This document shows, one piece after another, positions 1 to 5,580 of a DNA stretch of 5,706 nucleotides; position 1 is the first letter of the stretch; the number at the start of each line of letters is the position of its first letter. Source of the DNA: JBFMAE01 sp040756085 (GTDB lineage: Bacteria > Desulfobacterota > BSN033 > UBA1163). A program made the position numbers and the translations under genes. A model generated the notes under the pieces. It ran no database searches. It saw only the letters and a program-made list of their open reading frames with translations, and had not been told where the DNA came from. The stretch covers positions 1 through 5,706 of the forward strand of contig JBFMAE010000226.1 in assembly GCA_040756085.1 (NCBI GenBank). The letters are read 5' to 3'.

Positions 1-48
1 CCCATCGAGCTTTACTCCAATCCTCGTGAGGTAATACCACCGACCGGA

Positions 49-81
49 GAGCCGGATGCGGGAGATCCGCACGTCCGGTTC
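49..81 (+). ncRNA. group II intron domain V (catalytic hairpin)
   Basis: This is the 33-nt catalytic hairpin. The lower helix pairs 49-57 with 73-81 and holds the AGC catalytic triad (50-52) opposite GTT. A two-nucleotide bulge, A71 and C72, follows. The upper helix pairs 58-61 with 67-70, capped by a GAGAT loop (or a G-U pair closing AGA). Bacterial domain V is usually 34 nt with a GNRA tetraloop, so this one looks one base short in the loop. It retains the triad and bulge expected of a splicing-competent domain. Confidence 0.88.
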
Positions 82-125
82 GGAGGGAGGGGTGACGCAA
101 ACCAATGCGTTATCCCTACCCCTAT
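82..125 (+). ncRNA. group II intron domain VI with bulged branch-point A
   Basis: A long hairpin follows domain V. GGG 85-87 pairs with CCC 119-121, A88-G92 pairs with 113-117, and TGACGC 93-98 pairs with GCGTTA 107-112, leaving an eight-base loop. A118 is the only unpaired base on the 3' arm, which is exactly the bulged branch-point adenosine expected for lariat formation. Seven bases separate it from the proposed 3' end at T125, matching the usual 7-8 nt spacing. Everything here is read directly as base pairing; splicing activity is inferred. Confidence 0.82.
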
Positions 126-1210
126 AGGTCCTCTTCATAGATCCCTGCTTTCGCAGGGACAAGTCTGGATTCCTGCCTCCGCAGGAATGACAAAAGGTCT
201 CCCATGTCCTGAGGGATCGGTGAAACAAATTGAACCCTTTCACCTGTTCGGGGATGGTTAAATTCCAACCGTTGGGCGTGGAGGGCCTGACGGTCCATTC
301 TCTTCACACATTCTTTCAATACAGGGTCCTGGATCGTTCCGGGTTTCCCCTTTCTTCCATACAGAGGGTCACCCAGGAGAGGATGGCCCATGGAAGAGAG
401 ATGAACCCGGATCTGATGAGTCCGTCCCGTCTGGGGAAAGATTTCAAGAAGAGTGAACCCATCCAGCCTCTCCTTGACTCTCCACCGAGTGGTCGCAGGC
501 CTTCCCTTTTTAGTTCGGATAGACATCTGTTTTCTCTGACTTGGATGTCTACCGATGGCAGAATCGATGAGGCCTTCGTCCTGAGTAAATTTTCCATAAG
601 CAATGGCCAGATAGACCTTTTCTACAGTCCGGGTTTTAAACTGTTTGATCAGTTGATAGTAAGCCTCGTGATCTTTGGCGACGACCATGACACCGGAGGT
701 ATCCTTATCCAGACGGTGAACGATACCCGGCCTCAAAATGCCATTAATCTTTGTGAGGTCTTTGCAATGATAGAGGAGCGCATTTACCAGAGTGCCCGAA
801 AGGTTTCCGGGGGCAGGATGGACAACCATTCCTGAAGGCTTGTCAATTACGATGATAGAAGGATCTTCGTAAAGGATGTTGAGGGGAAGAGGCTCGGGTA
901 CCAATGATAGAAGTTTGGATTCAGGAAGGGCTCCTGAAACCATATCCCCTATTTTCAGATGGGTGCTAGGTTTGGTCGCTCCCCGGTTTAGAAGGATGAG
1001 ACCTTTCTCAATCAGATTTTTGGCCTGAGAACGGGAGAGGTTGAGGTCGGTTTCTGCGAGGAATTGGTCGAGACGTCTTCCCTGGTCCTTTGCAGTTACC
1101 TGAAAGGAAAAAGATAATCCCCCCTCTCCCCCCTTTAGCAAAGGGGGATTGGGGGGATTGGGGGGATTGGGGGGATTTGAGAATTTATTTTTGATGGAAT
1201 TCTGCGTCAT
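122..1210 (-). CDS. rluD: RluD-family 23S rRNA pseudouridine synthase with repeat-derived termini
   Basis: Cytoplasmic enzyme of the RluA/RluC/RluD family, which isomerises specific uridines of 23S rRNA to pseudouridine. Order of parts in the 362 residues: repeat-derived leader (about 12-31, four NPP units then LLKGGEGG), S4 RNA-binding domain (about 43-91), and catalytic domain (about 110-275) with the signature HRLDKDTSG in which D168 is the catalytic aspartate. The motif QTGRTHQIRVH (260-270) and the conserved GDPLYG (280-285) follow. The natural family end is near residue 340; the last roughly 22 residues come from a palindromic repeat, and the final Leu codon and TAG stop lie at the group II intron end. 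The ATG at 1210 overlaps the selA stop as ATGA. No good Shine-Dalgarno is visible, so expression probably relies on coupling. I see no alternative ATG/GTG/TTG between the repeat and the S4 domain, so the repeat should be translated. RluD rather than RluC specificity is a homology guess. Confidence 0.9.
   Translation of the reverse strand: MTQNSIKNKFSNPPNPPNPPNPPLLKGGEGGLSFSFQVTAKDQGRRLDQFLAETDLNLSRSQAKNLIEKGLILLNRGATKPSTHLKIGDMVSGALPESKLLSLVPEPLPLNILYEDPSIIVIDKPSGMVVHPAPGNLSGTLVNALLYHCKDLTKINGILRPGIVHRLDKDTSGVMVVAKDHEAYYQLIKQFKTRTVEKVYLAIAYGKFTQDEGLIDSAIGRHPSQRKQMSIRTKKGRPATTRWRVKERLDGFTLLEIFPQTGRTHQIRVHLSSMGHPLLGDPLYGRKGKPGTIQDPVLKECVKRMDRQALHAQRLEFNHPRTGERVQFVSPIPQDMGDLLSFLRRQESRLVPAKAGIYEEDL
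142..190. repeat. twin-hairpin palindromic repeat inside the rluD 3' end
   Basis: Two adjacent palindromes are present: CCCTGC-tttc-GCAGGG (143-158) and ATTCCTGC-ctcc-GCAGGAAT followed by GAC (169-191). This is the widespread intergenic ATTCCTGC/GCAGGAATGAC type of repeat found in many copies in diverse genomes. In the minus-strand reading frame it encodes the C-terminal tail of the RluD homologue, with the telltale peptides FLRRQESR and PAKAGI. In the mRNA it would fold into two stable stem-loops, but no U-run follows, so it is not a classical terminator. It may protect the transcript 3' end. Confidence 0.8.
1118..1178. repeat. palindrome plus 9-bp tandem repeat inside the rluD 5' end
   Basis: On the plus strand, CCCCCTTT-agc-AAAGGGGG (1129-1147) forms an 8-bp hairpin. 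The 9-mer GGGGGGATT then follows in three full copies (1151-1177), after one copy with five G (1143-1150). This is a known type of dispersed intergenic repeat often read as NPPLLKGG in annotated proteins. In the rluD frame each unit reads AAT CCC CCC, Asn-Pro-Pro, so unit gain or loss would keep the frame. The plus strand carries four runs of 5-6 G separated by ATT, a textbook G-quadruplex pattern, on the template strand a few codons after the start codon. Confidence 0.85.
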
Positions 1211-2640
1211 TGCGACTGGAGATTTTTTAAGGCTTTTTCAAGGCCAAGAGCCAGAAGTTGGATCTCTTCATCGAAGACGGTTCTCATATCCAGAATCAAT
1301 TCATCTTTACTGATGCGAGAAATGATTGGAGGCTCGCCCTTTCTTAAGTTTTCTTCAAGATCGTTCACAGAGAATTTAAGGGGTTTAATGGCAACAACCA
1401 TCGTCGGAAGTTCCTGAAGGGGGAGGGCTCCTCCACCCACCTGAGAGACATCTTCCTTTAAAGTGAGTTCGATCTTTTTCTTAACCATTTCAGGCAATCT
1501 ATTTAGTAGGCGCCTTCCTCTCCTCTTCAATTTGGCCCGATCCAAGTTCAACATCCTAAGGGTCGGAATTTCTTCCATTGCCCTTTTCTCATCGAGATAG
1601 AGGAGAAGGGTGGATTCGAAAGCGGCCAGGGTAAGCTTGTCGATGCGAAGGGCCCGGGTCAATGGATTGATTTTAATCAGGTCCAGAAGACCCTTTTTTC
1701 CTAAAATGACTCCCGCCTGAGGTCCTCCCAGAAGTTTGTCACCACTGAAGGTGACGATGTCTACACCGGTTTTGATCGATTCTTGAACAGTAGGTTCTCT
1801 TTCCAATCCATATTGGGTAAGATCAACAAAGCAGCCGCTCCCTAAATCATTCATGACAGGAAGGTTAAATTGCCTTCCCAGTTGAACCAGATCCTGGAGG
1901 GGTACCTCGGAGGTGAACCCTACCACCCTGAAATTGCTGGTGTGAACCTTGAGAAGCAGAACTGTTTGGGAGTTGATCGCTTTTTGATAATCGCTGAGGT
2001 AAGTTCGATTGGTTGTCCCGACCTCTCTGAGGAGCGCTCCACTTCGCTTCATCACATCTGGGATCCGAAAGGCTCCCCCAATCTCTACCATTTCACCTCT
2101 CGAAACGATCACTTCTTTACCTTCAGCCAATGTATTGAGGGTAAGCAAGACAGCTCCTGCATTATTATTCACCACAAGGGCCGACTCTGCACCAGAGAGA
2201 CGACAAAGAGTCTCCTCCACATGGCTGTAACGATCACCCCGCTCACCGAGATTGAGATCATACTCCAGGTTGGAATAGGCTTTGGAAATATCGATCATAT
2301 GTTGGAGTGCCAATGGATGGAGGGGTGATCTTCCCAGGTTGGTGTGTATGACCACTCCGGTTGCATTGATAACCCGAAGGAGCCGGGGCTGGATCTGAAG
2401 ATCAATTTCCCTCTGGAAGAGGGGATAGAGGTTCTCGAAGGAGAAGACCTCATTCTCCATATTGGAGAGTTCTTTTTTATGGAGGAGTTCTTCGCGCAGT
2501 CGTCTCAATCCCTTCCTAATGGCCTCGACCACTACCGTCCGTGGATGAATTCTTAAAAGATCGGCGATCTCCGGCCTTGAAAGAATTTCATCCACACTGG
2601 GTATCTTGCGGAGAACCTGTTGACGAAGGGATGGTGACAT
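1207..2640 (-). CDS. selA: L-seryl-tRNA(Sec) selenium transferase SelA
   Basis: PLP-dependent cytoplasmic enzyme that converts Ser-tRNA(Sec) to Sec-tRNA(Sec) using selenophosphate, the last step in making the selenocysteine charge. The 477 residues are the normal family length. The N-terminal helical tRNA-binding domain carries PSVDEIL (14-20) and the VVVEAIR segment (36-42). The core follows with INATGVVIHTNLGR (91-104), the ALVVNNNAGAVLL stretch (154-166), RGEMVEIGGAFRIP (181-194), and SGDKLLGGPQ (299-308), whose K302 is the expected PLP-binding lysine. The ATG at 2640 is supported by the conserved N-terminus and by a strong AGGAGG seven bases upstream, which lies inside the preceding gene; the two genes overlap by 53 bp. 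The stop overlaps the rluD start as ATGA. Its presence shows that the host makes selenocysteine. selB, selC and selD are not in the window. Confidence 0.97.
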   Translation of the reverse strand: MSPSLRQQVLRKIPSVDEILSRPEIADLLRIHPRTVVVEAIRKGLRRLREELLHKKELSNMENEVFSFENLYPLFQREIDLQIQPRLLRVINATGVVIHTNLGRSPLHPLALQHMIDISKAYSNLEYDLNLGERGDRYSHVEETLCRLSGAESALVVNNNAGAVLLTLNTLAEGKEVIVSRGEMVEIGGAFRIPDVMKRSGALLREVGTTNRTYLSDYQKAINSQTVLLLKVHTSNFRVVGFTSEVPLQDLVQLGRQFNLPVMNDLGSGCFVDLTQYGLEREPTVQESIKTGVDIVTFSGDKLLGGPQAGVILGKKGLLDLIKINPLTRALRIDKLTLAAFESTLLLYLDEKRAMEEIPTLRMLNLDRAKLKRRGRRLLNRLPEMVKKKIELTLKEDVSQVGGGALPLQELPTMVVAIKPLKFSVNDLEENLRKGEPPIISRISKDELILDMRTVFDEEIQLLALGLEKALKNLQSQ

Positions 2641-4381
2641 TGGGCTTCCTCCTCATCAATAGTGTCTTAAGAATCTTGATAAAATTCATCCGAATGAATC
2701 GAGTGGGCCACTCCAGTTCTTTTTTCTCGCAGACCGTGGACATGCTATATGCATGAAGGGAGTGGTGTCCGTTGGCAATGGACTCCAGGGCAATCTCCCT
2801 CTCTCTGGCATCCGGGAGGGCCATGATCCGGTCGATTTCCTTCATCACACGAACCGCCCCTTCGATCCGCAGCTCAACAGATTCTGCTGTCTTACGATCG
2901 ATCAGACCGAATTCAGCCTTCAAGCGATTGAGCCTCCTTCCAGCTTCATAGGTGCTATAGACGATTTCATCCCGATCCATCCATTCGGTTTCATAATTGA
3001 GGATATATTTCCAGCTGGGAGCCGTTAAGGCCTGGCGATGCTCCTCCACCGTCCGATAGAAAAGACGATACCCGTATCTCTCCGGGGCTTCGAATACAGT
3101 ACTTCCCGGATCCAGGAAAGGGGCGAGGGGAGAGATGAAAGGAAAGAGTTTGTTGTAGGAACGAAATCGTTCTAACAAGAAGCGGCAATAATTTACGGTT
3201 TCTAGGACCGACGAATAGGTCTGTTTCGGAAGACCGGTCATGAAAAAGAGATCAATTCGTTTGCATCCGAGCTCAATGGCATCCGCGACCATCCTCTCAA
3301 GGGATTCATTGTTATATGGCCTTCCGAAGGCCTTTCGCACTTCTTCATCGTGAGACTCCGGGGAGATTTCCATGTTGAAATTGGTAACAGAGTTCGCAAT
3401 TCTTTCAAGTTGGGATCTGGAAGGTGGAACGAAAAATTCAAAGGCGATGTGATTCTTAATCAGCCTTTTCTTCAATTCCTGAAGAAAGATGAACCCGTAC
3501 TCCTCACCAGGCTGAAAGATATCACCGATGATCATCACCGGAGCACGGAGATGATCGGAGATGTTGAAAATATCCTGGGCAAGGAGTTTGGGATGGCGAT
3601 AAGCCGGTCGTTTGCGATTGGCCATCGTTCGAAAGGTCTGTGAGGAACCTCCACAGGTTTTACAGGGGTAGATGCATCCGCGGCAGGTGAAGACGGCTGT
3701 CACGGGATAGGTATACCAATCAATAAAGGGCTGATAACCCGTAGGGTCAATATACCTCACCACCTTCTTCATGATGTGGCGATAGTCAATATTAATGTCA
3801 TCGAGGTTTTCTGGAACATAGGTGAGGGGGTTTGTGCGAATTCCATTTCCTCCATCCCGATAGGTGAGGTTAGGAATATTGTCCAGGTCCCCCTTCCCCT
3901 TGATCGCCTGAAGAAGCTGAAGGAGAGGTTTCTCTGTAGAATCCCCCCGGACCACAAAATCAATAAAAGGATATTGACGGAGAACCTCCTCGTGATAATA
4001 GGTGGCAGAAAGCCCACCCAAGATGACAGAGATGTTGGGATGAAACCGTTTGATGATCTCTGCGAGGGCCAATGCACCCTGGGCATGGGCCATCCAGTGG
4101 AAATCGATGCCAAAGGCCAGAGGCTTACTTTTACGAATGAGCCGCTCCACATCGAACCTTTTGTCCTTGAGCATCTTCAGGGCGACATTGATGATCCTCA
4201 CCCTGAGGCCATGGCGCTCCAGATATTCTGAGAGGCTGGCAAACCCGATAGGATACATCTCAAAGACGGGCGTGGAGGGGACGACATCGCTGATCGGGCC
4301 ATGAATCCCAGGCCGATTTCTGAAGTCGTAAAGGGTTGGGGGATGGAGAAGGATTAAATCAATACTTGCCATCTTCCTCAT
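2588..4381 (-). CDS. B12-binding-domain/radical SAM protein, function unknown
   Basis: A 597-residue protein with a two-part architecture. The N-terminal Rossmann-like cobalamin-binding-type domain covers about residues 5-165: LILLHPP (9-15), a GIDFHW segment (91-96), and VILGGLSATYY (119-129). The usual DxHxxG lower-ligand motif is not evident, so any cobalamin may be base-on or absent. The radical SAM domain begins near 228; C236, C240 and C243 form the CX3CX2C cluster motif within CRGCIYPCKTCGG, with an extra C233 three residues ahead. It resembles the family annotated as B12-binding/radical SAM, Ta0216 type (TIGR04190, from memory). The substrate is unknown. The start overlaps the previous stop as ATGA; a second ATG three codons in is equally possible. 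The C-terminus overlaps selA by 53 bp. Cytoplasmic, oxygen-sensitive enzyme by family. Location between a probable selenoprotein gene and selA suggests a linked role, but this is guilt by association only. Confidence 0.88.
   Translation of the reverse strand: MRKMASIDLILLHPPTLYDFRNRPGIHGPISDVVPSTPVFEMYPIGFASLSEYLERHGLRVRIINVALKMLKDKRFDVERLIRKSKPLAFGIDFHWMAHAQGALALAEIIKRFHPNISVILGGLSATYYHEEVLRQYPFIDFVVRGDSTEKPLLQLLQAIKGKGDLDNIPNLTYRDGGNGIRTNPLTYVPENLDDINIDYRHIMKKVVRYIDPTGYQPFIDWYTYPVTAVFTCRGCIYPCKTCGGSSQTFRTMANRKRPAYRHPKLLAQDIFNISDHLRAPVMIIGDIFQPGEEYGFIFLQELKKRLIKNHIAFEFFVPPSRSQLERIANSVTNFNMEISPESHDEEVRKAFGRPYNNESLERMVADAIELGCKRIDLFFMTGLPKQTYSSVLETVNYCRFLLERFRSYNKLFPFISPLAPFLDPGSTVFEAPERYGYRLFYRTVEEHRQALTAPSWKYILNYETEWMDRDEIVYSTYEAGRRLNRLKAEFGLIDRKTAESVELRIEGAVRVMKEIDRIMALPDAREREIALESIANGHHSLHAYSMSTVCEKKELEWPTRFIRMNFIKILKTLLMRRKPNVTIPSSTGSPQDTQCG
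2648..2653 (-). promoter_or_regulatory. ribosome binding site of selA, inside the upstream gene
   Basis: AGGAGG on the minus strand is separated by seven bases from the selA ATG. It is a near-perfect Shine-Dalgarno embedded in the 3' coding part of the radical SAM gene. It supports the long SelA start over the internal methionine at residue 61, and suggests that selA has efficient initiation of its own within the polycistronic mRNA. Confidence 0.75.
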
Positions 4382-5514
4382 TGTGGAGAAGCAGAGGTTT
4401 CCTTTGCGGGGAATCTTGCCTTATAAGCTTCGACCATCTTTTTAATATCTGGATGATCTTTCATCGTCTCCTGCAGTGGCATGATGTTATTCGTGAATTC
4501 ATTCTTACCGCGGAGTTGGTTAAGGGTTCGTTCGGTCTCTTCTTTGGCTTTTCGCCATTGAGCCTTTTCAGCCTCCGGTATTTCTGCAGAATTTAATCGT
4601 TGGGTAATACTTCTGAGGTTGTTCTCCAAAGATATTTTGGTTGCCGAATTATAAAAAGTGGGTTCATTGTTATAGAGGAGGAGGTCAAGCTTTCCCCCAA
4701 ACATCCCTCGAGAAGCGGTCTGGAGGATAAGTGTGTTTTTGATGACCGGAGGATAGACGAGATTGATCCCGGTATGGCCGCCTACGATGATATTGATTCC
4801 TTGGACCGTCTGAACCAACTCAATATCCTTCACATAACCAAGATGGCTCAGAAGAATGATCAAATCGGTTTTGGGTTTAAGTTCTTTTACCATAGCCTGT
4901 GCCGTTTCGTTCGGTGACTGGAAGTTAAATCCCTTTCTTCTGGGATCAGAAGGGCCTGCAAAGAAATCGGGTGAGAGAAGGCTAAACATTCCGATTCGAA
5001 GGCCGTTCACTTCCTTTATCAGAAAGGATGGAAAAAGAGTTTTCCCCGATGCCTCATCGAGAAGGTTGGAAGAGAGGAATGGAAAGTTGGCTTTCTTCGA
5101 AATTGCCAATAAGAATTCCTTTCCCAGGGATAAATCGTCATCTCCAATCCCTATGGCATCGTAACCCGTTAGATTAAAACTCTCGATGATAAGTTGTGCT
5201 TTCTCGCTCATCCCCTTTAACTCATTCTCTGGAATGGGATTAAGATATCTTTTGAAAAGGAGATCGCCCGAATCTAAAACGAGTATCCCCTTTTGGTTCT
5301 CCCGTAAATCCTTCACCCATGCTCCTCTCCTGGCCAGACCGCCAATCCTATTCTTTTCCCCTCAAGTAGGGCAGGGATCAATTTCCCCGTTTATATTATT
5401 GCTATAAAGGAGTGTAAGGGTCTTGGCCGATTTTTGGGCATGGGATGGAAGAGTATTGAGGATCAAGAGAAATCCCAAAACCAAAACGCATATCCCAAAC
5501 CATTTTCCCTTCAT
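4378..5514 (-). CDS. probable secreted selenoprotein, UshA/5'-nucleotidase-like metallophosphatase fold (Sec51)
   Basis: Proposed full-length 378-residue protein, read through an in-frame TGA at codon 51. Residues 1-26 are a classical signal peptide: KGK, a hydrophobic core about 5-19, and SHA before Q27, placing the protein in the periplasm or outside. The metallophosphatase N-terminal strand and loop follow (LTLLYSNNINGEIDP, 33-47), then Cys48-Pro-Thr-Sec51 and GGLARRG (58-64). Later motifs are DSGD (81-84), GDDD (124-127), LSHLG with H224, and GGHTG with H247. Compared with UshA-type enzymes, the DxH motif reads NxN and GNHE reads GDDD, so phosphatase activity is doubtful. The C-terminal 80 or so residues are charged and helical, and the usual 5'-nucleotidase C-terminal domain is absent. 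Start evidence: ATG at 5514 with AAAGGTG six bases upstream and a promoter before it. A default ORF call begins at a GTG at 5316 and loses the signal peptide and first motif. The alternative is a nonsense-mutated pseudogene. Sec is favoured because the only stop is TGA, it sits in CxxU, and selA is co-transcribed. Confidence 0.82.
5331..5361 (-). promoter_or_regulatory. SECIS-like hairpin downstream of the TGA
   Basis: Just after the TGA, on the minus strand, TGGC (5344-5341) pairs with GCCA (5334-5331), extended by one U-G pair, and encloses the six-base loop GGTCTG (5340-5335). The loop starts 22 nt after the TGA and opens with GG. Bacterial SECIS elements need a G in the first two loop positions and a loop roughly 16-37 nt from the UGA. 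The loop core GGUCU is the same as in the E. coli fdhF SECIS (AGGUCU). The stem is short, and the lower region is purine-rich on both arms and does not pair well, so structural support is moderate. Confidence 0.55.
5362..5364 (-). other. in-frame TGA, predicted selenocysteine codon (Sec51)
   Basis: This TGA lies exactly 50 codons after the ATG at 5514 and 16 codons before the GTG at 5316, in one continuous frame. The reading frame on both sides makes family-like protein: signal peptide and SNNINGE loop before it, GGLARR and DSGD after it. It is preceded by Cys-Pro-Thr, giving CPTU, the CxxU pattern typical of redox selenoproteins. The frame matches and the context are seen directly; decoding as Sec is inferred. 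Confidence 0.8.
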
Positions 5515-5520
5515 ATCATT

Positions 5521-5527
5521 CACCTTT
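5521..5527 (-). promoter_or_regulatory. ribosome binding site of the selenoprotein gene
   Basis: AAAGGTG on the minus strand lies six bases before the ATG at 5514. It is a good partial match to the anti-Shine-Dalgarno complement. It decides the start: it favours the long signal-peptide form of the protein rather than the GTG at 5316, which has only purine-rich sequence that also codes for conserved residues. Confidence 0.7.
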
Positions 5528-5536
5528 AAACAAATA

Positions 5537-5565
5537 TTTATACCCTATCCATCCTGCGAAAACAA
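5537..5565 (-). promoter_or_regulatory. putative sigma70-type promoter of the operon
   Basis: TTGTTT (5565-5560) and TATAAA (5542-5537) are separated by exactly 17 bases on the minus strand. The -10 matches TATAAT at five of six positions, and the -35 keeps the TTG. The leader to the start codon would be short, about 15-20 nt, leaving no room for an elaborate riboswitch. The promoter sits just downstream of the insertion sequence end. Prediction by eye only. Confidence 0.5.
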
Positions 5566-5580
5566 GGGTTAATTGCCCTG

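Larger units (their letters stand above)
1..125 (+). mobile_element. 3' end of a group II intron (partial, runs off the left edge)
   Basis: The last part of a group II intron lies in plus orientation, opposite to the operon. It is identified by consecutive domain V and domain VI structures (49-81 and about 82-125), with the 3' splice junction most likely after T125 because the intron ends in AT (the usual AY end). Bases 1-48 sit just upstream of domain V; I recognise no reverse transcriptase there, and whether the intron encodes one cannot be seen from this window. The element abuts the 3' end of the rluD-like gene, so its final bases supply that gene's stop codon on the other strand. It could be a complete intron, or a fragment left by deletion or incomplete retrohoming. 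Identification of the RNA domains is firm; activity is unknown. Confidence 0.85.

Noticed and set aside
142..190. Rho-independent terminator of the operon
   Set aside because: The two hairpins are stable, but no U-run follows on the minus strand and the sequence matches a dispersed repeat; a terminator role is not supported.
1..231. Open plus-strand frame through the intron end (GEPDAG...PHVRFGGRG)
   Set aside because: This peptide is the common artefact of translating group II intron domain V; the base-paired structure explains the sequence better.
230..835. Plus-strand 201-codon open frame
   Set aside because: It is the antisense shadow of rluD with no recognisable domain; the minus strand has unmistakable RluD motifs there.
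1143..1178. CRISPR-like or satellite array
   Set aside because: The 9-bp unit repeats without spacers and in frame with rluD; it is a simple tandem repeat attached to a palindrome.
1870..2328. Plus-strand 152-codon open frame
   Set aside because: Antisense to the conserved core of selA and without recognisable motifs.
2527..2590. Second selenocysteine at the TGA ending the radical SAM gene (after Gln-Cys-Gly)
   Set aside because: Read-through would add only about 20 unremarkable residues overlapping selA before a TAG. The extension has no family-like motif, so a normal stop is favoured.
3776..4231. Plus-strand 151-codon open frame
   Set aside because: Antisense to the N-terminal domain of the radical SAM protein; no signature and no convincing start signal.
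4378..5316. Gene starting at GTG 5316 as a cytoplasmic 312-residue protein
   Set aside because: This start removes the signal peptide and the family's first motif and has no clear Shine-Dalgarno. The same frame continues upstream through only one stop, a TGA, to a well-supported ATG.
4378..5514. Pseudogene by nonsense mutation
   Set aside because: Possible but less likely: the only disruption is a TGA, it sits in a CxxU context with a SECIS-like hairpin, the rest of the frame is intact, and selA is in the same operon.
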